Of a stretch of DNA of 64,000 bases, positions 19,004-27,824 are shown piece after piece. The DNA lies in NCBI RefSeq assembly GCF_006716345.1, contig NZ_VFOX01000001.1:744001-808000 (forward strand), read 5' to 3'. Both the position numbers and the translations under genes were made by a program. Below the pieces are notes generated by a model. The model did not search any database, had not been told where the DNA came from, and was given only the letters and a program-made list of their open reading frames with translations. The stretch's first letter is position 1. Each line of letters opens with the position of its first letter. The DNA comes from Microbacterium saperdae (GTDB lineage: Bacteria; Actinomycetota; Actinomycetes; Actinomycetales; Microbacteriaceae).

Positions 19004-19999
19004 TCAACCCACCTTCGCGCCGGCGACGCTGAACGTGACGCCCGCGCTGAGCACCCGGAGCCGGTCGACGGTCTCCTGGATGTCGAAGTCCGGACCGCCG
19101 CCGGAGATCTGGAACTCGCCTCCTGAGATGACCCCGCGTACGACCGGGGCGCTGAGCACCCCGTTGGCGTCGACGATGGCGATCTGACCCCCATCTGCCT
19201 GCGCGGCGAGCTGTCCGGTCCATTCCTCGAACTCCGACGCCGCATCCGAGGTCAGAGTGACAGCCAGGATGTCGCCCGACTGCGTCACCTCGGCGATGTC
19301 GGAGCCCGGCACACGCGGTCCCTCGGCGAAGACGTACTGCGTGGCATCTGCGTCATCGCACACCACCGTGAGCTCGTTCCACCGGGCGCTGCCGAACGGC
19401 AGGTCCGTGCACGATGGAGTCATCTCGTCGTACCCCTCGACCTGCCCGCCGCTTCCGGGGACGACCGCGAAGACCTGCGAGAAGCCGTTCGCGGGCGGCG
19501 CGGAGAGCGACTGTCCGAACTGGGTGATGAGCGCATCCGTCGTGTCCTCATCGAACGAGACGACGAGCGAATCCCCCTCTGTGGCGGTGACCGCCAGCAC
19601 GTCCATGCCCGCCTGCGTCGCGTGCCGTTCGACGACGCCCTGCGCGGCGGCCAAGGTCTCGGCATCCAGATCGCCCTCGGCAGTCAGCTCCAACACGACC
19701 GACTTCGCGGAGTCGGGCACGGGAATCTCGACGGCCTCTCCGGAGGGGGATTCCTGGGTGAAGAGCGTCAGGCCTCCCCAGACGATCAGGGCGATCACGA
19801 CGGTCCAGATCACGCTGAGGACGGTGCCGACGGCCACGGCGACGGTGGCGATCGCCGTCGGGCTGCCGACCCGCTTCGCCTGCACGCGCGCCACGATGCC
19901 GAGCACCAACCCGACCACGGGGATCAGCACCGCCAGGAAGAGGGAGACGATGGACAGCCCGCTCGTGCGCTGTTCGGTGCCAGGGCGCTGGTAACTCAT
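19004..19999 (-). CDS. DUF4190 membrane protein with SecD-head-like extracellular domain
   Basis: 331 residues. The N-terminal part has two hydrophobic helices (about 16-40 and 50-80, SIVSLFLAVLIPVVGLVLGI and IATVAVAVGTVLSVIWTVVI), as in DUF4190. The outer domain contains GDLDAETLAAAQGVVERHA and, near the end, VVRGVISGGEFQISG followed by VDRLRVLSAGVTFSV. These resemble the P1 base/head of SecD, where a ferredoxin-like region precedes GxxxIxG...A..LR.G. It may be a stand-alone relative rather than part of the translocon. ATG 19999 has GGAG upstream; the open frame to 20125 is not coding. Confidence 0.6.
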   Translation of the reverse strand: MSYQRPGTEQRTSGLSIVSLFLAVLIPVVGLVLGIVARVQAKRVGSPTAIATVAVAVGTVLSVIWTVVIALIVWGGLTLFTQESPSGEAVEIPVPDSAKSVVLELTAEGDLDAETLAAAQGVVERHATQAGMDVLAVTATEGDSLVVSFDEDTTDALITQFGQSLSAPPANGFSQVFAVVPGSGGQVEGYDEMTPSCTDLPFGSARWNELTVVCDDADATQYVFAEGPRVPGSDIAEVTQSGDILAVTLTSDAASEFEEWTGQLAAQADGGQIAIVDANGVLSAPVVRGVISGGEFQISGGGPDFDIQETVDRLRVLSAGVTFSVAGAKVG

Positions 20000-20170
20000 G
20001 CGGTCTCCGTCCCGTCCGCCGCCGAATGATCCACCGCAGTGCCGCGGTCTCCCTGTTCCTGGCTCGTCACTGCGGCCCCCTCCGGTCATTGCAGCGTGCT
20101 GATGCAGGCTAGCCGACGAAGGCACCCCGGCCGGAGACGATGACCGCGGGTCGATGACTCCGGTGATCGA

Positions 20171-20863
20171 CTACGCCTCCGAGGGCAGCGGTCCAGCGTC
20201 GTCGACCAGCCCCAGGCGATGCGCGAGGATGACGGCGTGGATGCGGTCGCGCGCGCCGAGCTTCGCCAGCACCCGGCCCACGTGGGTCTTCACGGTCGAC
20301 TCGCTCACGTACAGACTCTGCGCGATCTCGGAGTTCGTGAGGCCTCGGCCGATCGCCAGGAAGACGTCGCGTTCGCGATCGGTGAGCTCCGCCGCGACAT
20401 CCGGATGCGAGGGGGACTCCGAGGACGGAAGCAGCGGTGTCACATGCTCGAGCAGCATGCGGGTGATCCGGGGAGACAGAGCCGCGTCGCCCCGGTGCAC
20501 CGCCCGCAGCGCGGAGAGCATCTCGTGGCGCTGCACGTCCTTCAACAGGAAACCGCTGGCCCCGGCGCGGATCGCTCCGAAGGCGTACTCGTCGAGGTCG
20601 AAGGTCGTCAGGACCAGCACGCGGGTCTGCGGATGCTCGCGGACGATCGCCTCGGTGGCGGCGATGCCGTCCAGCCCCGGCATCCGGATGTCCATCAGCA
20701 CCAGGTCGGGGCGCAGAGCCGCGGCCTGGGCGATGGCCTCACGACCGTCTGCGGCCTCACCGATGACGACGATGTCGTCCTCGGCTTCGAGGACCATCCG
20801 GAAACCGAGGCGGATGAGCTGCTGGTCGTCGACGAGAAGTACGCGGATCGGTTCGGTCGTCAT
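20171..20863 (-). CDS. NarL/LuxR-family response regulator
   Basis: 230 residues: a receiver with D12/D13, phospho-acceptor Asp58 (LVLMDIRMPGLDG) and Lys in GFLLKDVQ. A LuxR-type HTH follows (ELTDREREDVFLAIG-like segment, GLTNSEIAQSLYVSESTVK, HVGRVLAKL). It is the last gene of a four-gene operon with its kinase and an ABC-2 transporter. ATG 20863 overlaps the kinase stop (ATGA). The likely target is its own transporter operon. Confidence 0.9.
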   Translation of the reverse strand: MTTEPIRVLLVDDQQLIRLGFRMVLEAEDDIVVIGEAADGREAIAQAAALRPDLVLMDIRMPGLDGIAATEAIVREHPQTRVLVLTTFDLDEYAFGAIRAGASGFLLKDVQRHEMLSALRAVHRGDAALSPRITRMLLEHVTPLLPSSESPSHPDVAAELTDRERDVFLAIGRGLTNSEIAQSLYVSESTVKTHVGRVLAKLGARDRIHAVILAHRLGLVDDAGPLPSEA

Positions 20864-22104
20864 GGTCTCTCCACCATCTCATCGGTCGGGATCTCGGCAT
20901 GGAGCACCCATCGTCCCCCCTCGGACGGGCCGTATGTGATGATCCCGTTCACGTGTGCGACACGCTCCGAGAGTCCGCGCAGCCCGAACCCGGGGGACTC
21001 GGTCGCTACGGCCGCGCCGTCGTTGGTCACATCCACGGTCACACAGCCTGTCTCATAGACGAGCCGCACGACGATGGATGTCAGGGCGGGCGCGTGGCGC
21101 ATCGCGTTCGTGACGCCCTCCTGCACGATCCGCGAGGCGGCATGTGCGACAGCCAGCGGCAGGTCCGCCGTTCCCGTCACGGTGAGCGACACGGGGTAAC
21201 CCGCACGCTGCGCGGTCGCGACGGTGTCGTGCGGTGAGGGCGCTTCCAGCGGGGTGAGGGGCAGCGAGTCGTCGTCTGCGCGGAGCACGCCGAGCATCGA
21301 TCGCATCTCGGTGAGGGCGCTACGCGCCGTCTCGGCGGAGGCCGTCGATGCCGCGCGTGCCTGGGTCGGGTCGGAGGTCGCGGCGGCCCCCTCCGATAGA
21401 GCGACGATCACCGTGAGCGAGTGCGACACGATGTCGTGCATCTCTCTGGCGATGCGGGCGCGCTCGGCGGCTGCGGCGAGCTGCGCCTGCTGATCGCGCT
21501 CGATCAACAGCTGTCGTGACCGGTCGATCACCGCGGCCAGATACCGCTTGCGGCCGCCGACGTTGACCCCGATCAGGGTGCCGATCAGTCCGAGCACGAG
21601 TGAGCTGACGACGGAGTTCGCGGCGATCTGCAAACTGATCACACCGGCGAGGGTGAGGAGCCCGGCGAAGGCGGCGAGACTGGCCAGCGCGATCGCGAAA
21701 CCCTTCCACGCGAAGGCAGTCGATCGATACACGGCGAGGGCGTAGCAGGTGGCGAGGACGAGGGGCGTGCCGACCGGCATGTCGATGAACAGGAAGGCGG
21801 CCTCGACGGTGAAGGACGCCAGGAAGGGGACGAGTGGTGCTCGTCGACGCCAGAACAGCGTCACGCACGCGCCGACGACGGCGAGGGGGAGCAGCACCGA
21901 CATGACCACCGAGATCGGTGCGGGAAGGTCAGGGTTGATCCGCATGGCGGGCGTGAGCGACAGGAACAGGCACACGAGCGCGATCAGCACGTCCGCGACG
22001 CGCGGATGCCGGGCCCAGAAGCGACGGAATACCCCGGGGGGACGCGGAAGCCGCAGCTCCTCGTCCTCCCGGACCGAGGTGCTGCGGCTTCGCGTTCTGC
22101 TCAC
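20860..22104 (-). CDS. NarL-type sensor histidine kinase (HisKA_3)
   Basis: 414 residues. The N-terminal half has about five or six hydrophobic helices (about 38-185) with very short external loops, typical of intramembrane-sensing kinases. The catalytic part has ERARIAREMHDIVSHSLTVI with phospho-acceptor His223, and an HATPase with EGVTNAMRHA and GFGLRGLSERV. Short-loop kinases beside ABC-2 transporters often sense envelope stress or transporter activity. It starts 10 bp after the permease stop and overlaps the regulator gene. Confidence 0.9.
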   Translation of the reverse strand: MSRTRSRSTSVREDEELRLPRPPGVFRRFWARHPRVADVLIALVCLFLSLTPAMRINPDLPAPISVVMSVLLPLAVVGACVTLFWRRRAPLVPFLASFTVEAAFLFIDMPVGTPLVLATCYALAVYRSTAFAWKGFAIALASLAAFAGLLTLAGVISLQIAANSVVSSLVLGLIGTLIGVNVGGRKRYLAAVIDRSRQLLIERDQQAQLAAAAERARIAREMHDIVSHSLTVIVALSEGAAATSDPTQARAASTASAETARSALTEMRSMLGVLRADDDSLPLTPLEAPSPHDTVATAQRAGYPVSLTVTGTADLPLAVAHAASRIVQEGVTNAMRHAPALTSIVVRLVYETGCVTVDVTNDGAAVATESPGFGLRGLSERVAHVNGIITYGPSEGGRWVLHAEIPTDEMVERP

Positions 22105-22114
22105 CTGGCTGACT

Positions 22115-22927
22115 TTACGCGTCGCGCGTGCGCAGCACGGCCCAGGCGGCGAGCAGGGTGCCCACAGCCCAGCATCCGAGTGTCAGGTAGCCGGTGGGGC
22201 CGTCGACGATGCTGCCATCGCTGGGCAGGATGATGCTCTGCGCGGCCGAGGCCGGCAGGTAGGCCGCCACATCGGTGACCCACTTCCAGCTCTCTCCGGC
22301 GAAGGAGAAGAAGTTCGTCATGATCGGCAGCACGAACAGCAGTCCGACGGTCGCGGCGATCGCTCCCGCACCGGAGCGCAGGATGAAGCCGAAGGCGACG
22401 CCGATGATGGCGAAGACAGCCATCGTGAACGACGCCACGATGATCGGCAGGAACGACGCGGAGGCATCCGACCAGTCGATGCTCTGATCGCGGGCGGAGA
22501 CCACCAGCGACACCGCGAGCGCGGCGCCGAAGAAGATCACGAGCGAGGACACGAACATGAACACGGCGAGCACCAGGGCCTTGGCCGTGAGAACGGAACC
22601 GCGTACCGGGTTGGCTGCGAGCGTGGAGCGGATCATGCCGGTCGAATACTCGCCGGTGACGGCGATCGCGCCGAGGATGCCCGCGAGGAGCATCGTGAAC
22701 TGGATCGGCGAGACGACCGCCTGGATCGGCTCGAATCCTGGCATGTCGACGGCCTGGGCGATCAGGACCGCGATACCGACGGTGAGCAGCGCGGTGATGC
22801 CGATCGACCACCAGGTGGATCGGACCGTGGCCAGTTTGATCCACTCGCTGCGCACGGCGCGGAAGAAGGTCAGGCGCTGTGCGGAGTCGACGCGGACGCG
22901 CGTGGGAGGCAGGGCCTGGGTGGTCAT
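22115..22927 (-). CDS. ABC-2 type transporter permease
   Basis: 270 residues with six hydrophobic segments. It carries SEWIKLATVRSTWWS, then AITGEY-like AVTGEYSTGMIRSTLAANPVRG, the conserved region of ABC-2 exporter permeases related to NatB/bacitracin-resistance systems. Its ATG overlaps the ATPase stop (ATGA). With the ATPase upstream it should form an efflux pump for a lipid, peptide or ion; the substrate is unknown. Confidence 0.85.
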   Translation of the reverse strand: MTTQALPPTRVRVDSAQRLTFFRAVRSEWIKLATVRSTWWSIGITALLTVGIAVLIAQAVDMPGFEPIQAVVSPIQFTMLLAGILGAIAVTGEYSTGMIRSTLAANPVRGSVLTAKALVLAVFMFVSSLVIFFGAALAVSLVVSARDQSIDWSDASASFLPIIVASFTMAVFAIIGVAFGFILRSGAGAIAATVGLLFVLPIMTNFFSFAGESWKWVTDVAAYLPASAAQSIILPSDGSIVDGPTGYLTLGCWAVGTLLAAWAVLRTRDA

Positions 22928-23835
22928 GAGATCTCCTTGGTCCGGTACTCGACGGAGTCGCCCGTGAGTGCGAGATACGCATCTTCGAGGGAACCCGTGG
23001 TCGGGGTGAGTTCGTGCAACGGGATGCCGCGGTCGGCGGCGAGGTCTCCGATGCGTGCGGCAGGAAGTCCCACGATGTCGAGGAGATCCGGGGCGGTGCT
23101 CACGATCTCCACATCGGGGCCTCCGACGGCGGCGGCGAGGTCGGCCGTGCGGGGCGTGCGCACACGCACGGTGTTGCGAGTCCATGCGCGCACGAGCTCG
23201 TCGAGCGGCGCATCCGCCAGCACCTGGCCGCGGCCCATCACGATCACGTGATCGGCCGTCTGCGCCATCTCGCTCATGAGGTGGCTGGACAGGAGGACCG
23301 TGCGGCCCTCCGAGGCGGCATGACGCACGAACTGACGCACCCAGCGCACACCCTCGGGGTCGAGGCCGTTGACCGGCTCGTCGAGGATCAGCGTGTGCGG
23401 ATCGCCGAGCAGGGCCGATGCGATGCCGAGGCGCTGGCCCATGCCGAGCGAGAACTTGCCTGCGCGCTTGCGGGCCACCGAGGTGATCCCCGCGAGTTCG
23501 ATGACCTCATCCACGCGTGATGCCGGGATGCCGTGTGTCGCTGCCATGGCGCGGAGGTGGTTGCGGGCGGTGCGACCGGTGTGCACGGCCTTGGCGTCGA
23601 GCAGCACGCCGACCTCGCTGAGCGGAGCGCGCAGCTTGCGGTACTCCTGCCCGCCGACGGTCGCGCGGCCCGACGTCGGCCGGTCGAGGCCCACGATCAT
23701 CCGCATGGTGGTGGACTTTCCGGCGCCGTTCGGCCCGAGGAATCCGGTGACCGTTCCCGGCTGGATCGTGAACGACACGTCCTGGACGGCTGTCTTGTCT
23801 CCAAACCTCTTCGTGAGGCCCTCTGCTGTGATCAT
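22924..23835 (-). CDS. ABC transporter ATPase (exporter type)
   Basis: 303 residues: Walker A GPNGAGKSTTMRMIVGL, Q-loop, signature FSLGMGQRLGIASALLGDP, Walker B LILDEPVNGLDPEG and H-loop LLSSHLM. The C-terminal region ends in TGSLEDAYLALT, typical of ABC-2-linked ATPases. ATG 23835 is fixed by TAGCGT (23848-23843 on the minus strand) seven bases upstream; GTG 23844 would give three extra residues. It heads a four-gene operon running to 20171. Confidence 0.9.
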   Translation of the reverse strand: MITAEGLTKRFGDKTAVQDVSFTIQPGTVTGFLGPNGAGKSTTMRMIVGLDRPTSGRATVGGQEYRKLRAPLSEVGVLLDAKAVHTGRTARNHLRAMAATHGIPASRVDEVIELAGITSVARKRAGKFSLGMGQRLGIASALLGDPHTLILDEPVNGLDPEGVRWVRQFVRHAASEGRTVLLSSHLMSEMAQTADHVIVMGRGQVLADAPLDELVRAWTRNTVRVRTPRTADLAAAVGGPDVEIVSTAPDLLDIVGLPAARIGDLAADRGIPLHELTPTTGSLEDAYLALTGDSVEYRTKEIS

Positions 23836-24016
23836 GTGAACCACGCTACGGAGCGGGACGGCGTCGGCGCGTCCTCCCGGGGTACCGTTCCGTGCGCCGG
23901 GGCGTCATCCTGTCGACGGACCCGGGGGACCGGTCGACCAGGACATGACGGATGTCATTCCCACGGTGTGACATCCGCCTCCGGCGCCGGTCGCGAGGGC
24001 GCGGTTGGCTGGACGT
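23836..24016. promoter_or_regulatory. Divergent promoter region of two ABC-TCS operons
   Basis: The 181-bp gap holds TAGCGT for the minus operon (23843-23848) and TTGGCT for the plus operon (24005-24010), each six or seven bases from an ATG. Between them lies TGACGGATGTCATTCCCACGG-like sequence containing ATGACGGATGTCAT at about 23945-23958, an imperfect palindrome. It could be an operator for one of the two NarL-type regulators; this is inference. Confidence 0.4.
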
Positions 24017-24931
24017 ATGAGCCAACCCGCCCCCGCCGTCGAGCTGTCCGGCATCGTCCGCAGGTTCGGACATGGCCCGAACCGTGTCGTCGCCGTCGAC
24101 CGTGTCGACCTGTGCATCGAACGGGGAGAGGTCGTCGCGCTGCTCGGTCCGAACGGTGCGGGGAAGACCACCACGGTCGACGTGCTGCTGGGCCTCTCCG
24201 AACCCGACGAGGGCACAGCGCGGGTGCTGGGAACGGATCCGCGTCATGCGGTCGCCGTGGGGCGTCTGGCTGCGGTGCTTCAGACGGGTGGTCTGCTCTC
24301 CGACCTCACCGTGCGCGAGACCATTTCGGTCGTGGCGGGTCTGCACGGCGTGAGCAGTCGGATCGCCGAGGTGATCGAGCGCGCCGACCTCGGTGCGATC
24401 GCACGCCGCCGGGTCGGGAAGTGCTCGGGTGGCGAGAAGCAGCGTGTGAAGTTCGCGATCGCGCTGCTGCCGGATCCGGACGTGCTGGTCCTCGACGAGC
24501 CGACGGCGGGGATGGATGTCACGGCGCGTCGCCGGTTCTGGGAGGCGATGCGCGCGGACGCCGACGCCGGACGCACGATCCTCTTCGCCACGCACTACCT
24601 CGAGGAGGCTGAGCAGTTCGCCCGACGCACGGTCGTCATGAACCACGGGCGGGTCGTCGCCGACGGCGCCACCGCGCGTCTGCGCGCCTCGCTCGGCGGA
24701 CGCACCGTCTCGGCGACGGTGCCACTCTCGGACATCACGGAGCTCGTCGAGGAGCTCCGTACGGACCCGGCGGTCGGAGAGGTGTCCGCGGATGCCGATC
24801 GGCTCACGGTCCGCACCGCGGCGTCCGATGTCCTTGCCGGGCGTCTCCTGTCTCTCGGAGCGACCGATCTGGAGATCATCGCACCGACTCTCGAATCCGC
24901 ATTCACCTCACTCACGGAGGACCGGTCATGA
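24017..24931 (+). CDS. ABC transporter ATPase (exporter type)
   Basis: 304 residues with Walker A GPNGAGKTTTVDVLLGL, signature CSGGEKQRVKFAIALLPDP, Walker B LVLDEPTAGMDVT and H-loop FATHYLEEAE, like drug/polyketide exporter ATPases (DrrA type). The C-terminal about 80 residues are the extra domain of that group. TTGGCT lies six bases upstream of ATG 24017. It overlaps the permease gene by four bases and mirrors the divergent operon next door. Confidence 0.9.
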   Translation: MSQPAPAVELSGIVRRFGHGPNRVVAVDRVDLCIERGEVVALLGPNGAGKTTTVDVLLGLSEPDEGTARVLGTDPRHAVAVGRLAAVLQTGGLLSDLTVRETISVVAGLHGVSSRIAEVIERADLGAIARRRVGKCSGGEKQRVKFAIALLPDPDVLVLDEPTAGMDVTARRRFWEAMRADADAGRTILFATHYLEEAEQFARRTVVMNHGRVVADGATARLRASLGGRTVSATVPLSDITELVEELRTDPAVGEVSADADRLTVRTAASDVLAGRLLSLGATDLEIIAPTLESAFTSLTEDRS

Positions 24932-25689
24932 CCACGCTCGTCGCCCCCGCGTTGTATCGCACGGAGCTCGTGCGCCAGATCCGCAACCCGTACACGCTCG
25001 CGTTCACCCTCGCGATGCCCGTCGCCATGTATCTGCTGTTCGGTGCGAGCATGTCGTACGCCACGCAGAGCGTCGGTCACGCGAACGTCTCGTTCTACGT
25101 CATGGTCTCGATGGGGGCGTTCGGCACGGCGACCGCGATGAGCTCGCTCTGCTCTCTCGCGGCGTCCGAGGTCGGCCAGGGCTGGGGGAGGCAGCTCGCT
25201 CTCACCCCGCTGACGACCTTGGGGTATGCGGTGACGAAGGTGCTCGCCGCGGTATCGTTCGCCGCGCTCGCCGTGGTGTTCGTCTATGCGGCGGGGATCG
25301 CCACCGGTGCCGAGGCGGAGGACGCGTGGCGCTGGTTCGCCGCAGCCGGTATCACGCTCGGCCTCGGTCTCATCTTCGGCCTGTTCGGGCTCGGCGTCGG
25401 CCTGGCCTTCAATTCGGATTCCGCTGCCGCGCTCGCCTCGATCTCGATCACGTTCTTCGGGTTCTTCGGCAATGTCTTCATCCCGCTCAGCGGTGCGATG
25501 CTCGACATCGCGAAGTGGACTCCCATGTACGGCTACGTCGCCCTCGTGCGGTGGCCGGCCACCGACGGGACGCTCGTCGCCGGTGGTGCGGATCCGCTGT
25601 GGGCCGTGCTCCTGAACGTCGCCGTCTGGGCGATCCTGTTCGCGGCACTCGTGCGGCTCGGCGTACTGCGCTCTCGTCGGCGTCGTTAG
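24928..25689 (+). CDS. ABC-2 type transporter permease
   Basis: 253 residues with six hydrophobic helices. The N-terminus YRTELVRQIRNPYTLAFTLA matches permeases paired with DrrA-type ATPases. FGNVFIPLSGAMLDIAKW near residue 190 is the conserved region before the last helix. The start overlaps the ATPase stop (ATGA). It is the membrane part of an exporter of unknown substrate. Confidence 0.87.
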   Translation: MTTLVAPALYRTELVRQIRNPYTLAFTLAMPVAMYLLFGASMSYATQSVGHANVSFYVMVSMGAFGTATAMSSLCSLAASEVGQGWGRQLALTPLTTLGYAVTKVLAAVSFAALAVVFVYAAGIATGAEAEDAWRWFAAAGITLGLGLIFGLFGLGVGLAFNSDSAAALASISITFFGFFGNVFIPLSGAMLDIAKWTPMYGYVALVRWPATDGTLVAGGADPLWAVLLNVAVWAILFAALVRLGVLRSRRRR

Positions 25690-25698
25690 GCTGAGCGG

Positions 25699-26790
25699 AT
25701 GACGACCGAGCAGCCGGGGGGCGACGCGCACACAGGCCCCTGGGAGCGCTGGGGATGGCTGATGGCCGTCGTCTGGATGGTGTTCCTGGTGTACCCCGTC
25801 CTGTCGCTGCGGGGATCGGATGCCGCGCTCGGCTGGGTCGTGCTCGGCTGGACGGCTCTGATCACGTTCGCCGTCGTCTACGTCATCGGGTTCGTGGTCG
25901 GGATGCGGTCCGCCTGGGGCACGCCGCGTCCTCTCGTGCGCACGCTGTTCTGGGTGCAGATCGTGTGCGCCATCGCGACGATCCCGGCGATCGAGACGCA
26001 GGCGCTCAGCTTCCTCCCGTACTTGATGTCGTACGCCAGCTACGGGCTGCGCGGCATGTGGCACTGGGTGACGACCATCAGCGGCATCACACTGGCCGCC
26101 GGCGTTGTTCTGTTCAGCGGGCAGCTGGAGGGGCATCTTCAGCTGCTGGTCGTGGTGGTGCTGATCGCCGTCGTGAACACGGTCAACACGTGGCTGATCA
26201 GTCGGTCGGTTGACGCGGACAAAGTGCGCATGGAGCTCGCCACCAGCGACGAACGTGCGTCGATCGCCCGTGACGTGCACGACCTGCTCGGACACACGCT
26301 GACCGCCGTGAAGCTGAAGGCGGAACTCGCCGAGCGACTGGTCGACGTCGATCCGGAGCGGGCGAAGGCCGAGCTCGCACAGATCGTGCACCTCACGGGC
26401 GAGGCGATCGCCGGAGTGCGCAGCACCGTCACCGGCATCCGCGGTGCCGCGCTGTCGGATCAGCTCCAGGCCAGCACCACCGCCCTGGAATCGGCAGGCC
26501 TGCAGGTGCGGATCGAGGGCGACCCGACCGCGCTGTCTCCCGCTCAGTCGCTGCCAGCGGGATGGATCGTGCGGGAATCGACCACGAACATCCTCCGGCA
26601 CGCCAGAGCGCAGCACGTCCGCATCACGATGGCGCCGGGCGAGGTCACGATCGAAGACGACGGGCGCGGTGCGCGGGGACCTGCCGGCAGCGGTCTCCGA
26701 GGGATGTCGGAGCGGGCGGCCGCTGCGGGTGGCGTTCTGGTCGTGGAAGAGGCGTCGCACGGCGGCACGAGAGTGAGGGTGACCTGGTGA
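25699..26790 (+). CDS. NarL-type sensor histidine kinase (DesK-like)
   Basis: 363 residues. Five or so membrane helices (about 14-170) are followed by ERASIARDVHDLLGHTLTAV with phospho-acceptor His194. The HATPase domain has REATTNILRHARA-like IVRESTTNILRHA and GSGLRGMSERAAAAGG. The layout is that of DesK-type thermosensor/lipid-state kinases. TAGGCT (25687-25692) ends six bases before ATG 25699, so the kinase-regulator pair has its own leaderless promoter in addition to the operon promoter. It overlaps the regulator by four bases. Confidence 0.9.
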   Translation: MTTEQPGGDAHTGPWERWGWLMAVVWMVFLVYPVLSLRGSDAALGWVVLGWTALITFAVVYVIGFVVGMRSAWGTPRPLVRTLFWVQIVCAIATIPAIETQALSFLPYLMSYASYGLRGMWHWVTTISGITLAAGVVLFSGQLEGHLQLLVVVVLIAVVNTVNTWLISRSVDADKVRMELATSDERASIARDVHDLLGHTLTAVKLKAELAERLVDVDPERAKAELAQIVHLTGEAIAGVRSTVTGIRGAALSDQLQASTTALESAGLQVRIEGDPTALSPAQSLPAGWIVRESTTNILRHARAQHVRITMAPGEVTIEDDGRGARGPAGSGLRGMSERAAAAGGVLVVEEASHGGTRVRVTW

Positions 26791-27401
26791 CCGATCCGAT
26801 CCGGCTGCTGCTCGTCGATGATCAGGCGCTGGTGCGCGGCGCCATGGGGGCGCTGCTCGAACTCGAGGACGATCTCACGGTCGTCGCCGAGGCCGGTGAC
26901 GGCGCGCAGGCAGCGGAGCGTGCGCGCGAGGTGGGCCCCGACGTGTGCCTCATGGACATCCAGATGCCCGGAGTCGACGGGATCGCCGCGACACGTCTCG
27001 TGCGTGAGGTGAGCCCCGCGACCAGGGTGCTCGTCGTGACGACATTCGCCCGGCCGGGTTATCTGCGGCAGGCGTTGGATGCGGGCGCGAGCGGCTTCAT
27101 CGCCAAGGACACTCCCGCCACCGATCTCGCGCATGCCGTGCGCCGCGTGCATCAGGGGCTGCGCGTGGTCGATCCGGCTCTCGCGGAGGCCTCGCTCTTC
27201 GAAGGGGCGAATCCGCTGAGTGAACGTGAGCAGCAGGTTCTCCGGTTGTCGGCCGATGGGAGGGCCATCTCCCGGATCGCGGCGGAGGTGTTCCTGTCTG
27301 CGGGGACGGTGCGCAACCATCTGTCATCCGCGATCGGGAAGACCGGCACGGAGAACCGGGCGCAGGCGGCGCGGACGGCGCGGGACAAAGGCTGGATCTG
27401 A
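26787..27401 (+). CDS. NarL/LuxR-family response regulator (DesR-like)
   Basis: 204 residues: receiver with D11/D12, phospho-acceptor Asp57 (CLMDIQMPGVDG) and GFIAKDTP. The HTH has PLSEREQQVLRLSADGRAIS and VFLSAGTVRNHLSSAIGKTG. The start codon GTG 26787 overlaps the kinase stop (GTGA). The ATPase-permease-kinase-regulator set resembles the DesKR arrangement that controls membrane-fluidity genes, but no desaturase is here. Confidence 0.9.
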   Translation: MTDPIRLLLVDDQALVRGAMGALLELEDDLTVVAEAGDGAQAAERAREVGPDVCLMDIQMPGVDGIAATRLVREVSPATRVLVVTTFARPGYLRQALDAGASGFIAKDTPATDLAHAVRRVHQGLRVVDPALAEASLFEGANPLSEREQQVLRLSADGRAISRIAAEVFLSAGTVRNHLSSAIGKTGTENRAQAARTARDKGWI

Positions 27402-27437
27402 GCCGTTGCCCGTCGGCGTCGATGCGGAGCGACGAGG

Positions 27438-27821
27438 TCAGTCTCCCCGCTGCCCGAACAGGGCGGGATCGACGGGGCGTTGTGCGCGCGGCAGCTTCTC
27501 GACCACCAGCAGATAGGACTCGGTGACGAGCTCGGTCACGAGGCCCTCTTCGAGGGACGGACCCGGGTTCAGCGTGATCCAGTGCTTCTTGTTCATGTGA
27601 TATCCGGGGACGATGTCGGCGAACGTCTCACGCAGCGCGACCGCGTCGTCGGGATGCGACTTCAGCGTGACGCGCCCGGTGCCGTCGACCGGCAACAACA
27701 GGAACACGCGACCTCGCACTTTGTAGACGTCCCACTCCGGGCCGAAGGGGTTCTCGCGCGCGGAACCGGGCAGCTCCTCCGCCCTCGCTGCGGCGACCGA
27801 GGTCAGCTCATTCGAGTCCAT
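27438..27821 (-). CDS. MmcQ/YjbR family protein
   Basis: 127 residues with the family's central VFLLLP strand, RVTLKSHPDDAVALR, HMNKKHWITL and the C-terminal ESYLLVVEKLP segment. The fold is a double-wing DNA-binding-like domain whose biological role is unsettled. It begins three bases after the SRAP stop, so it is the second gene of that operon. Confidence 0.82.
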   Translation of the reverse strand: MDSNELTSVAAARAEELPGSARENPFGPEWDVYKVRGRVFLLLPVDGTGRVTLKSHPDDAVALRETFADIVPGYHMNKKHWITLNPGPSLEEGLVTELVTESYLLVVEKLPRAQRPVDPALFGQRGD

Positions 27822-27824
27822 GCG

